NCBI GenBank assembly: GCA_024195585.1
Contig: SWBL01000014.1
Location: forward strand, 186,001 to 250,000
Reading direction: 5' to 3'
DNA from: Aureobasidium sp. EXF-3400
Lineage: Eukaryota; Ascomycota; Dothideomycetes; Dothideales; Saccotheciaceae
Length of the DNA stretch: 64,000 bases
Every line of letters begins with the position of its first letter. The first letter of the stretch is position 1. The notes beneath the pieces are model-generated. The model did no database searches, had not been told where the DNA came from, and was given only the letters and a program-made list of their open reading frames with translations. Below, one piece after another: positions 36,250 to 46,247 of the stretch. The position numbers and the translations under genes are program-made.

Positions 36250-37242
36250 ATGTCTACTGACAGGAGCAGAACGCTATCAACGCCGAAGGCTACGCCAAAG
36301 AGACCAACGGTCTCAATGGTGTCAATGGCTACGACCACGCACCTGCCAACCTCGCTCCCATGAAGCAGCGCAAGCCCTACGACTATGGCGGCAATCCTCT
36401 GGCACATATCAACACTGGTGAATCTGTCCGCCTTCCTGCCTTCGGTGGTGAATTCCAGCCCGGTCTCTACAAGCCCATCGCCGACCGCAAGTTCGCCAAC
36501 CCTGCACCTCTCGGCCTGAGCGCTTTCGCTCTCACCACCTTTGTCCTCTCTCTTATCAACCTTGGTACTCGTGGCATTACTGAGCCCAACATCGTTGTTG
36601 GTGCCGCCTTCGCTTACGGTGGTCTCGTCCAGCTCCTCGCTGGCATGTGGTATGTGCCCAAGGCATCACCGAAGATTTTGCGACAGTAACTAACAACCAT
36701 TCAGGGAGATGGCTGTCGGCAACACTTTCGGTGCCACTGCTCTTTCGTCTTACGGCGGTTTCTGGATTGGCACTGCCATCATCCTGACTCCTGGTGGCTT
36801 CGAAATCGCTAGCGCTTACGAGGGTACTTCATTCGACGACGTGTTTGGTTTCTATCTGATGGTAAGCAAAAGCACATCAAGACACCCAGCACGCTCGAAG
36901 CTGACATCTGATTAGGGCTGGTTTATCTTCACCTTCATTCTGCTTCTTTGCACGCTACGCTCGACTGTCGCCTTCTTCTTCCTCTTCTTTACCCTCGATC
37001 TTGCCTTCCTCATGCTTGGTATCTCCTACCTCCAGCACGGAAACGTCGCTTGCCTCAGAGCCGGTGGTGCTTTCGGTATCCTCGCTGCATTCGCTGCTTG
37101 GTACAACGCGCTGGCCGGTATCGCCGACTCCAGCAACTCGTTCTTCATCATTCCCGTCGCTCACTTCCCCTGGTCCGACAAGGGTCGCGAGAAGCGCGAG
37201 AAGGTTGACAACTCTGAGGCTCGTGCTGCCGAGTCAGTCTAA
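36250..37242 (+). CDS. Acetate/succinate transporter, GPR1/FUN34/YaaH (Ato/AcpA) family
   Basis: The conserved protein is coded by about 36264-36649, 36705-36861 and 36916-37242. It carries the family signature NPAPLGLSAFALTTF in TM1, six predicted helices and a short charged tail, with 257 residues from the internal ATG at 36360. Upstream of that ATG the same frame continues as QEQNAINAEGYAKETNGLNG back to a TGA at 36258-36260. The obvious start ATG 36250 (ATGTCTACTGACAG) is offset by one base from this frame. Either one base is missing near 36259, or the start is ATG 36360, or a weak 56-nt GT-AG intron (36310-36365) joins the ATG 36250 frame to QRKPYDYGG. Known role: plasma-membrane uptake of acetate and other short monocarboxylates with protons. 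N-terminal structure is uncertain; the family call is firm. Confidence 0.85.
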
Positions 37243-38373
37243 ACGACAATCTCAACGGGCATTGTTATGGGTGTTTCGATCTCACGGCTGCGCGAGAATA
37301 GCGCCGCATGATTTTGGAATCAGGATGACTACTTTTCGTATGTTTTGTTTTTACTCGCAGGATACCCAGGCTTCACGAAGGATTGAGGGAGAGCCTCTCA
37401 ACAGGAGGATTTGATACGTGTCTTTCCCACACCATTTCAGTTAAACCTCTTAATACTTGTTTCAAACAATTTGATAACCTATTTCAAATACACCACGTCC
37501 ATCTTCTTTCCGTCAATGTTTCTGTGACTGGGAGGTTGAATCGCATAACAAAACTTCGATGCGAACCACTTTACCATGCATTGGCATGTTCGTGCACGCG
37601 GGGGTGGTTCGAATTGGCATTCCCAGAGTCACGCCACCAAACCTCCACGCTGCAAGCCCCCCGCAGAGAGAGTTCTCTTGGCCAGGTCTTGTATCTTTAG
37701 CCTTGTCAGCCTCTCGTTCCTTCCCCGTTCCTTCCATATTATTCTCCAATATCATGGTGTGTTGATTGTGGAATGCTGTTGTCCTGGCACCCCGAAGCTT
37801 GCAACAACTTGTTCTGGGATCGGCCATTCAGACAACAGAACTCACTAGCGCTGTACTGGTAATTATAGCCATGCTACCAACCGCGATTTCCAAATAGGCT
37901 AAATGGAAGCAAGCCCTAAAGATCCTCACCCTTCGTCCTCCACAATGTGTGCTTAACGAAACAGTCATCTCTACATAGAACATTGGTCGCTAATCTGTAC
38001 GCCGCTCTGTGCCTCTCATCCGGCGGGGGGCCGCTACACCATTTCTATACGGCGGATAAAGTCGACAGGAAAGCTGCATCCACATCTCGTGCCACATAGC
38101 GTGCTACTTTGAAGGATGGAGTGTGCTGCTCGGACAAGGGTTGTTAGAGAATCCAGGGGATGAGCTGATCTAGACCTTGCAACTTGTTGAGATGCAGCCT
38201 TGCCAAACTATTCGCGTGAGTTGTTGCGATATATGAGCAGTTCTCTTGAACGCAGCTACTACGCTGCGTGTGATATACCAGCTATATTGATACGATATAG
38301 TCACTAGGGATATTGATACGCGTGAACCGCTCTACACGAAAGCACTCTTGGATACGACAAGCTTTGCTGATCA
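37243..38373. other. Convergent intergenic region
   Basis: 1.1 kb between the acetate transporter and the NADAR gene. No supported gene. A short repeated motif TATTGATACG occurs at about 38284 and 38310. Confidence 0.4.
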
Positions 38374-39042
38374 TCACTGCTTCTCTTGCTTTATCAGTCT
38401 CTCTCTGACCTTCATCTGTGCCTTGCCGAGCAAGTTCGTGCCCCATTCACTCTCGTTCTCGGCAGCCTCATCTCCACGGAATCCAATCCCCCAATTCCGA
38501 TCCGCAGGGTTGGATTCAGCCAGTATTCTGTCTCCAGTCGCCAACAACGCCTCGCGACACTCAGCGATCTGGGAGAACTTCAACCACGTTCCTTCCTCTG
38601 CAACATCAGGCACGGTTTTGCGCCACTTTGCGCCGTCAAAGTTCTTGACCTGGCGGCCGAGTGCTTGGGCTTCGCTAGGCGTGGCCGCCACGAGGATCTT
38701 GTCCGCTGTCTCCTGGTCGTTGAAGCATATGGCTTTGCGCCACATTATGTAGTGCTCCATCGTCTGAAAGCGTGTGCTTGTGTCCTTTGGGTTTGTAAAG
38801 GATGATGGATACCAGTTCTGGAGTCGGGCTTCTGGCAGTTGAAGTTCGTGGCCATATGTGAAGAGATGCTTGTCTGTATACCAAACGGACGGTCCATAGG
38901 CCACATCCTCGTTCTTGCCGTCGTTCGAGGTGAGTGTCTTTGTGACTTTGAAAGACATGTTCCTGGGATTCGAAGCTATGCCGAGTCTTGAGATTGATTT
39001 CTTGATGATTGTGCTTCGAAGGTTATGAAGAGCTCTGTTCAT
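38374..39042 (-). CDS. NADAR-domain protein (YbiA-like, DUF1768)
   Basis: Single-exon frame of 222 residues from ATG 39042. A shorter start at MSFKVTK (residue 29) is possible. The NADAR core is recognisable: LQNWYPSSF, followed by the TMEHYIMWRKAICFND helix with the conserved His/Trp/Lys, the K-x-F-D-x-x-K-W segment (VKNFDGAKWRK), and the ending DRNWGIGFRGDEAAE with WGTNLLGKAQM. Family members cleave N-glycosidic bonds in riboflavin biosynthesis intermediates (YbiA/RibX) or in ADP-ribose-related metabolites. In fungi the substrate is not established. The 28-residue basic N-terminus is amphipathic and could be a mitochondrial presequence. Divergent from DPH3. Confidence 0.88.
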   Translation of the reverse strand: MNRALHNLRSTIIKKSISRLGIASNPRNMSFKVTKTLTSNDGKNEDVAYGPSVWYTDKHLFTYGHELQLPEARLQNWYPSSFTNPKDTSTRFQTMEHYIMWRKAICFNDQETADKILVAATPSEAQALGRQVKNFDGAKWRKTVPDVAEEGTWLKFSQIAECREALLATGDRILAESNPADRNWGIGFRGDEAAENESEWGTNLLGKAQMKVRERLIKQEKQ

Positions 39043-39621
39043 GTGTCTAACGCAGATATTTCGTAGGTATGGTGTTCCAGTGTTGTATACAACAAAAGAT
39101 ACAAACTTTGAGAAGCTGTGAAGTATACTTTTTTGACATGTGAAGTGTGACGGCTTGACTATTCATGGTTCCAAGATCCAGGTACGTCACCAAAATCAAT
39201 CTGGATCTTGCGAAAATGCAGGCACGATCGCGTTCTAACATCCAATCTGTCATCCACAGTACTTCTGTATCGTTCTTAGAGTTGCCATTTGATTTGGATC
39301 TTTGAATGTCGACATAATTAGCTCTGAGAGAAGATCGAGTTTGTTGTGTTCAGAAGTCAGCGCCATATCATTATGACAGGCAGGGTTGCACTTTTTGTGA
39401 TGGATGTTTTCGGCACTCCCGACTTGGCCGATTCTCGGGCCGCTATCCACGCCACCCTCCGAGGCTGACCATCAACAATTTTTCTCGACTCTTTCCGCGA
39501 ACAAACAAACAACAACACCTCCTCCTCGCTACCAGTCTTTGATCAACCACTCCCTCAAATCAGGTCACTCGCACCCATCACTCCAAAGACCCTCCCAGCT
39601 TAAAAGATAAGAACCGCAAAA
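39043..39621. promoter_or_regulatory. Divergent promoter region between NADAR gene and DPH3
   Basis: 579 bp between the two starts. The 130 bp before DPH3 is CT/CA-rich leader-like sequence. Nothing else is supported. Confidence 0.4.
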
Positions 39622-39843
39622 ATGGTCGACACCTCGGAAGCAAGAATCTACGACGAGATCGAGATTGAAGACATGACCTACGATCCGGTCACTCAACTCT
39701 ACACCTACCCATGCCCTTGTGGCGATCGCTTTGAGATCAATATCGAAGACCTACGCGATGGCGAGGAGATTGCTGTGTGCCCGAGTTGTTCGTTGATGAT
39801 TAGGGTCATTTATGAGGTTGAGGAGTTGCCTGCGGCTGCTTGA
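39622..39843 (+). CDS. DPH3: Diphthamide biosynthesis protein 3 (CSL zinc protein)
   Basis: Single-exon gene for 73 residues, the full family length. The CSL zinc-finger cysteines are all present: C31 and C33 (CPC) and C53 and C56 (CPSC), with the diagnostic CSL tripeptide of DPH3/Kti11 in [12 protein letters not shown]. The [10 protein letters not shown] start is also typical. Known role: an electron donor iron protein for the Dph1-Dph2 radical enzyme in eEF2 diphthamide synthesis, and a partner in Elongator-dependent tRNA wobble modification. It is of interest beside other translation genes in this window, but the spacing gives no operon-like link. Confidence 0.95.
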   Translation: MVDTSEARIYDEIEIEDMTYDPVTQLYTYPCPCGDRFEINIEDLRDGEEIAVCPSCSLMIRVIYEVEELPAAA

Positions 39844-40620
39844 GTTGGCTATGGAAAGAGGATGAAAGACACAAGAAAGGACTTCACAAAAGCGTTCAAC
39901 TGTAGAGGTCTGGGACACTGGGGAAGTTGAAGGGAGAAGGAACCACGATGCCTTGCGCAAAACAGTCGTAAACTCGGCAACAGAAAGACCAACTCGGAGA
40001 ACAACAACCCTCAACGGAAGCAAAGGCATACAGAGTCGGGAAAAGATGAACATGATACTTCCCTCGTCTCCTGTATCGTCACATCCCCACACAAGACTTC
40101 GACTACATACGGCCGGGTCGCCATCCAAGACAACATGCTCATGTCCGGATTGTGGTCAAGGTCACTGTCACCACCTTGTCTCCAGTCTTCTCTCCCTTTG
40201 GAACATCTGTTTCATGAGCTCGGGAAAGAGATTGGCGGTTCGGACGCAAAGTCTGGTTCTTTGGCGGGAACAGAAGGAACGTCCAGATAGCGAAATTCAT
40301 CATTGTGGTACGCTCCTGCTCTAGTTTCGAGGCTTAGGCGACGAATGCCGAAGACCTGCGATTTGGAAGAGTCTGGAGCATATTGGAAGGCGAGTGGTAT
40401 AGAAGGAGGGTATCAAGGAGACCCAGATCATCAGCAAGAAAGGAAGAAACATATTATCAAGTCATGTTGTACGGTCTTTTGATTGTCATAAATTTTGAGA
40501 ATATTGAAAAGAAACAAAGAATGCTTTTTGTTTTCCATTTCCATGACCTTATAGAACACCTTGGAAAACAACGTGAATATCGACATAACCCATCATATCC
40601 TGATATGCAAAACGAAACTC
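39844..40620. other. Convergent intergenic region between DPH3 and TSR1
   Basis: 777 bp holding both 3' UTRs. The frames here show no coding features. Confidence 0.4.
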
Positions 40621-43149
40621 TCAAGCAATCATATCACCCTTCTCATTCTCAAGGGTGGCAGTCTCCATTCCAGATCTCCACTCCTTGGCCCATCTAGGCC
40701 ACATTCTCTTGTACAAACTCATACCCACAGCATCCATGGGGTTGATCTTGCCGTCAAAGGTAGCTTTGAAGTAACCATGCGTACCCAGCGATTCCTTGAT
40801 GTAACCGCTGCGGCCGCGCTTGGTCCAGAGCTGGATGGCCTTGAACCAGGCCACATCTTCCTCGTTGAAGAACATGTAGCGGATGGTGACCAGTTTCTTA
40901 TGGATCTTGTAGGGGTGACCGGTGATGACGGCGCGTTTGGCGATGATGCGGTTGGTGCTGGGGGCGACCGATGTGCCGGTGGCGACGAGTGTGTAGAGGG
41001 GCTTGTTGGCCGAAGAGTCGTCGTCCATGGCGTCGTCGTCTTCGTTGTCCGAGTCGGCGGGAGGAAGGGGGATGGTGGAGGTGCGCTTGAGGTACAGGCA
41101 GGGCACGTGGCCCCATGTGAGGGGACCGATGAAGGAGGCCATGCCTGTTTGACCTGGGTGCAAGTAGCGGTCGAACTTGTGCACGTTGTTGGGGGTGTTG
41201 CCTGCTTGCGAGAACAGAGGGTTGATGATCAAGCGACGAGGGCCGCATTGCATGATCAGCTCATCCTTGGACTTGAGCGGTGCTGGGTAGTCACTGCTGA
41301 GTGTGATGCTATGGTTGACCGAAGTACGCTTGTGCTCGTGACGCAGCAACGAGAAGATGCCTGTCGGTGTGGCAAGAGCCTTGAGTGTCTCGGGAGAAGA
41401 GTCGCCCAGACGAACATGGACGTGTACACGGGTTCCAGGAGCAACGCCGCCGACCAGGGCTTCGCTGACCATACGGTGCTGTGCTGCCTTGTAGTTGGCA
41501 ATCTCGAGCAGGCGCGACCACTCTGCAGGCTCATGCGGCTTGTCCTCATCTTGCTCCCAGGCGCTGGTGCGCAAACTCTTGAGACCTCTGTAGCGAGCCA
41601 GTCTCTCGCGGGCTGACACGTTGGGGTGCAACTCGATTTCGTCGGGGAACTCGAGGTCTTCCTCGGCTTCGGCCTTTCGTGACTCGCGGTAAGCAGCCAG
41701 TTGCTCGGCCTCTTCTTCGGGTGATCGGTCCAGGAACATCTCTGATTGTGGGTATTCTGAAGGAGCGTATTCTGTGGGTTCGCGAGGAGCGAAACCTTCG
41801 GTACCGTCAGCAGGAACAGCGTCCTCCATCGCATCATCCATTTCCTCGTCACCACTCTCAAGATCTGAACCAGAGTCGGAAATATCTCCAACGTACCAGG
41901 CAGACTGGTATTTCGATGTACCTCTGGGCAGCTTCTTCGGTTTTGATGCCTCGAGGTCTTCGTCCTCGTCGAAGTAGTGGTGGTCGTCCAGCAAAACACC
42001 CTTACGTTCGGTGGCAGCTACCGAAGGAGCGAAGTCTGTCATGGCTGTCTCTTCAGGTGCGAGATCAGCAATATCGTCCTGGTCCTCGGAGGGAAGCTCA
42101 AGAACATTGTCCTGTTGAGGAGCGTCATCCATAGCCATATCGTCAGCCGAGTGCTTCTTCTTGCTTTCCAGAGGTGCAGCAGCCATAATCTTCTCGATCT
42201 GGAAGTCACCCCAGTCTCCAACTTGTAGCAGTCTGTCGGCCTTGAGGCCTCTTCCACGTACGGTTCCGCTGAAGACGACAGTGTTTGAGGCATCTTCGGG
42301 CCAGGACATGTCATCAACTAGCATCCAGCTTCGTGCCTCTCTCCAGTGGATTCCCTTGGGTGTGGTGGTGCAAAGCGAGCGTACGACATTGGCGCAGTCC
42401 TGACGGGCGTCCAGAGAGTGTACGCGCTCCTGAGTAGCGAAGAAGTGGGTGATGAAAGACTTGAGCGAGCCCAAGACTCCCGGACGTCTCTTTGCGGGCT
42501 CAATTTGATCGAGGCCTTGAACCAGGGTAAGAACATTCGACACACCCTGACTCTCAATGGTACGCAGCATCTGCTCGCCCACAGGATCCACCTCTTGATC
42601 GGCGCTCAGAACGAAGAGGACAAAATCGGCGACACGGCAGGCATCCAGAGCATCGAGAACATCGCGACGTGGGAGGGTAATGAATTGGAGCTTCTGCTTG
42701 AAGCGGGCAACGTCGACTTTCCAGAGGTTTGATTCGGGGACTTGGTCTTCGATGTCGACACTGCGGACGAGGTTCTGGACAGCGGTTGCGCTCGAGATGT
42801 TTTCACAGAGAGGAATGACGGCGCAAATGCGAGGAGCAGCGTCCTTGCCGTGGAAGACGTTGGTCTGGCGATCGTGTTCGGCGTCTTTAACCAAGCGCTT
42901 TTGCTTGGCCTGGTTGCGGCGATCCAACTTGGACATCATTTGCTGGTGAGGAGTCTTTCTGGTTCCACGTTCAAAGCCTACTGACTCGACCTTGCCTGCA
43001 TGGTGTTAGCGAGTAGAAATTTATGATAGAGCGGTCAATCACATACCCTTGTTCTTGTCCTTGATTGCACCCTTGCTCATGTGCTTGGACTTATAAGGCT
43101 TGTGCGCCTGTTTGGTCGTACTCCGGTGGTGGTGTTCTCCCGGCGCCAT
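40621..43149 (-). CDS. TSR1: Ribosome biogenesis protein Tsr1
   Basis: Two exons: 43149-43047 and 42995-40621, giving 825 residues. The first exon encodes a conserved basic start (HHHRSTTKQAHKPYKSKHMS) found in Tsr1 and Bms1. A degenerate, nucleotide-independent GTPase-like domain follows (RICAVIPLCENISSATAV), then a very acidic central region at about 300-430. Last come the beta-barrel and C-terminal domains with the DUF663/RIBIOP_C-type motifs (SFIGPLTWGHVPCLYLK, KKLVTIRYMFFNEEDVAWFK). Known role: cytoplasmic 40S maturation factor of the pre-40S particle, needed for 20S to 18S rRNA processing. The absence of a normal P-loop supports Tsr1 over Bms1. It is divergent from the NTF2-like gene with a 284 bp shared promoter. 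Confidence 0.93.
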
Positions 43150-43433
43150 GGTGAATGTGTCTATGCGAAAGGTTGTGATTTCACAAAGCACTTGGGCGGC
43201 AATACCTAAAATTTCCGTCGGTCTGCAGAAAGTCGCTTTAGCGGGGCATGTGCAGCTCGGCGTACCTGCCCGTCTCGGCTCAAAAGTCTGTGCCCAAGGC
43301 ACAGGGGTCCAGGAACCTTCTCAGCATGACGTTGTTGTCGACCGGCTCGAGCATGTGAAAGTCGAGCTCCAATCTGCAACGGCAAGTCTGAAACTGCCAT
43401 CATGACTTTCATCTTCTCCATCGATTCTTCCCC

Positions 43434-44027
43434 ATGGACGACCCTGTGGCCGAGATCCCCTACGTGATCGCTCTCTTGACCGAGACTCCTCCATCTCTAC
43501 AGCTGGCTACAGTCAACAAGTACTTCACACCAGATGCTTCCTTCACCCACCCCTTCTGCCGCACCGGCACCTCAGCACATTCCCGCTACCTGATCGAGCG
43601 TATATACCGATGGTACAAGATCATGTCGCCGCGTATCACCGCAAAAGTCCACAGCGTCTCCTACGACGAGAAGAACAGAGTCCTCTACGTCGGCCTTACC
43701 CAAGTCTTTGCCATTTGGGCCGTTCCCACCCACCGATCAGAAGTCTCGCTCGTCACAGTACTGCATCTGTCGCCCCAGAAAGATCCTGAGCACCCAGGAA
43801 AAACAAAGTACTACATCTCCAGCCAGAACGACCTGTATCAGACAGATCAGTTCATCAAGTTCATTCTGCCTTGGATCTCCATCATCGTCCCCATCTGGCA
43901 GTTTTTGGCCACCATTTTCTGTGTCATTGGCAGTTATCTGTTTGCTCCTGTTACTTGGTGGGAGGAGCACTTCCAAGATCAGTTCACGAGGCCTGAGAGA
44001 CCCCCGAAGTGGAGCGACGCGCGGTGA
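43434..44027 (+). CDS. SigF-like NTF2-like domain protein
   Basis: Single-exon gene for 197 residues. Residues 1-140 form an NTF2-like alpha+beta fold: a short helical start (IPYVIALLTETPPSLQLATVN), then YFTPDASFTHPFCR and repeated beta strands (KVHSVSYDEKNRVLYVGLTQ). A hydrophobic segment at about 145-175 (FILPWISIIVPIWQFLATIFCVIG) is likely a membrane anchor and is followed by a short charged tail. This matches fungal proteins annotated as SigF-like NTF2-like. No enzymatic role is established. The TSR1 gene lies head-to-head. Confidence 0.8.
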   Translation: MDDPVAEIPYVIALLTETPPSLQLATVNKYFTPDASFTHPFCRTGTSAHSRYLIERIYRWYKIMSPRITAKVHSVSYDEKNRVLYVGLTQVFAIWAVPTHRSEVSLVTVLHLSPQKDPEHPGKTKYYISSQNDLYQTDQFIKFILPWISIIVPIWQFLATIFCVIGSYLFAPVTWWEEHFQDQFTRPERPPKWSDAR

Positions 44028-44310
44028 TGATATCCTTACAGCACCATTATAACAAGTCATGCAACTTCAATGTTGACCTTTGTATATTCTGTCTCGGAGC
44101 TTTCATATCTACAGTAATCACTTCTTACATTGACCTTGCACATTTCACCATAACATTCAGATTGGCTCATCACACTTTTCTTTTAAGGATTTTTTCATTG
44201 TTGAACTAATTGACTCCTTACCTTATTGTCCCAAACTCCGATATCAAATGCCAGAGACAGATAATGAAATGAGGGAAGAGAGAAAGGAACAAAAGACTCA
44301 CCGGAACAGA

Positions 44311-45513
44311 TTACTTAGGAATGAACGAATCTCTAATAAGAGATCTACCCTCCAACGACTCAACCAAGACTTTTCTGAGAATTCTTGCGTGCGAACCCAT
44401 TGAGCCGTTGTCGGTCGATGCATCCGAAGCACTGGCAACCGAAGCGTTACTGGACGAGCTCTCAGAGCCAGCGACACATTCAACAGATTCAATGCTAGGA
44501 CTACGAACCATGATGGGTTGATTGACGTGAACAGATCTGATTTGGATTGTCAGCTGAGGACGCTCAATACACGGGGCTGCGGGGACAGAGGATTTACTCA
44601 CAGGAGCGCGAACATTGACAGGTTTTGCTTTCTGGAAAGAAACAGGCGTAGCAGTTCTCAAGACAAACCCTTGCATGGCGGCGCCATTGGCAGCTGTGGA
44701 CGAGGCTCTGGTCAGAGTGATAGGAGTGGCGCTTTCGGCGGCAGCGAAGGTATCGGCGTAGGGCGTGGTTGCAAAGGCAGAGAGGTCTGTATGACCATCA
44801 AGGTAAGAGTAGGTACTCATACGATTGATTCTGGTCTGATCAAAGTCAGGCTCAGAGGCAGTCATCGAGATTGCTGGGCTTGGTGGAGAGATTGGGCTGA
44901 TAGGCGCGCTGTCAAAGCGAGCATTGAGATCGGAAATCGAGATGGGCGAGACGGGCTCTGGGACTCCAGAAGGGCGATTGGGAACAAAAACAGCAACACC
45001 AGGAGGGAGCGGCTTTCTACGAATTGGACCGCGAACAGGCTGAGGTGGGATGTAGCCCGGAGCACTGGGGAGAGGAGGAGTCAAAGATGGAATAGTAGGC
45101 AGAGGCTTGCTGTTGATTTCAGTCTGGAAACGTTTGGCCATGGGTCTTTGAGGTGCGGGACGAGTTGCCTGGACCTGCGGGCTTGAGTTTCTACGTCTTG
45201 GAGGGGTAGGGGCGCGACGAGGTGTTCCTGGACTAAAAGAAGGTTGGGGCTCTTGAATGACCTGAATGTTCAATTTACCACGAACCTGCAGGCATCGAAT
45301 GCACCTACAAGAACGACCGTGAGTGTTAGTATTAACATCAAGACGCAAGAAGTTACGAAGTCGTGCCAGTTTACCCTTTTTGGGTGGAGGAGCCTGCTGC
45401 TGAGATGGTCGAGAAGCGTTCTGCGGTCCAGCCGGAAAAGTCATGTCTTCTTGCATCCAATAAGCCATGCCTGAATTCATGCGGCGAGTGTTTGCTGTAA
45501 CCGTTGCGTACAT
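44311..45513 (-). CDS. Unrecognised proline/serine-rich disordered protein
   Basis: Single open frame of 400 residues from ATG 45513. A short basic segment at about 47-59 (KGKLARLRNFLRL) is followed by a small cysteine pair region (CRCIRC). Long Pro/Ser-rich disorder follows, carrying SH3- or profilin-type short motifs such as IRRKPLPPGVAVF, PSLTPPLPSAPG and SPISPPSPA. The C-terminus is Ser-rich and mildly charged. I recognise no domain. The RKPLPPG motif recurs in the protein at 48103-49311, so the two may be related or may share a binding partner. The frame length with steady composition argues for a real gene. Confidence 0.7.
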   Translation of the reverse strand: MYATVTANTRRMNSGMAYWMQEDMTFPAGPQNASRPSQQQAPPPKKGKLARLRNFLRLDVNTNTHGRSCRCIRCLQVRGKLNIQVIQEPQPSFSPGTPRRAPTPPRRRNSSPQVQATRPAPQRPMAKRFQTEINSKPLPTIPSLTPPLPSAPGYIPPQPVRGPIRRKPLPPGVAVFVPNRPSGVPEPVSPISISDLNARFDSAPISPISPPSPAISMTASEPDFDQTRINRMSTYSYLDGHTDLSAFATTPYADTFAAAESATPITLTRASSTAANGAAMQGFVLRTATPVSFQKAKPVNVRAPVSKSSVPAAPCIERPQLTIQIRSVHVNQPIMVRSPSIESVECVAGSESSSSNASVASASDASTDNGSMGSHARILRKVLVESLEGRSLIRDSFIPK

Positions 45514-46247
45514 ATTGGCAAGGTACTGGACTGTGAAGATCGATGAATTAGTGTTGAGGAGTCACTGGAGTCTAGAAGAAACACTGCTCCTTATAATCGA
45601 TTACAAAATATGTGTGATCGTCCAAGGGTATTGTCTCGCCAGAGTGTAAGGTGATTCATTGTCTCGCTTTGTCGCTGCAAGACAATTGACAAAGCATGTC
45701 ATTTTCCATAGGTACACTACAATGAATGGCAAGAACAAGATACAAAGAACGTGTTGATGTTAACAACACAAACAATGGATGCATATCGTCTTTTTAGGCG
45801 GTTCGCTGAATGCGCTCGTATTGGATACGAGTATGTGTCGAGACGATGTTGCATTTTCACGACTCACGTACCATCGCGTGTCATTGCGACACAGACGAAA
45901 GTACACATGAGCATGCAGCAATGCTAAGTGTTCGATCGCGACTTTTTACTACGCTTCGTGGTTCCAGGTTGGAAAGAGGTGTCGGGGGTGGGAAGGAAGT
46001 TGCGAAGTGGTGGCGTCGTTGCCAACATCATCCCGAGCAATCATCAATTTTTGAACAACAATGTAAACACGTTCATTCACCTACGAACATTCGCAAGCAT
46101 CCTACCTATCACCAAAATATCAAGATATACGCCGAAGCTTCATTGATATCACACTAGAGCATCAGCCGAACTCAAACATATCAAGATTAACGCCGAAGCT
46201 TCAACAACCTTCCACAAAAGAACATCGAGTCAAGTTCAGCAAGCTGT
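45514..46247. promoter_or_regulatory. Upstream region of metacaspase gene with a repeated box
   Basis: 734 bp. A near-perfect 29-30 bp direct repeat lies at 46114-46142 and 46174-46203 with the core ACGCCGAAGCTTCA, spaced 60 bp, just before the metacaspase ATG. No gene is supported. Confidence 0.45.
46114..46203. repeat. Pair of 29-30 bp direct repeats upstream of metacaspase
   Basis: Two copies at 46114-46142 and 46174-46203 share the ATATCAAGAT part and the ACGCCGAAGCTTCA core, with a small indel between. They lie 45-135 bp before the metacaspase ATG, so they could be a tandem duplication or a duplicated regulatory box. Confidence 0.7.

Noticed and set aside
40561..41616. A 351-codon plus-strand frame opposite TSR1
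   Set aside because: Shadow of the conserved TSR1 C-terminal coding region; no recognisable domain.
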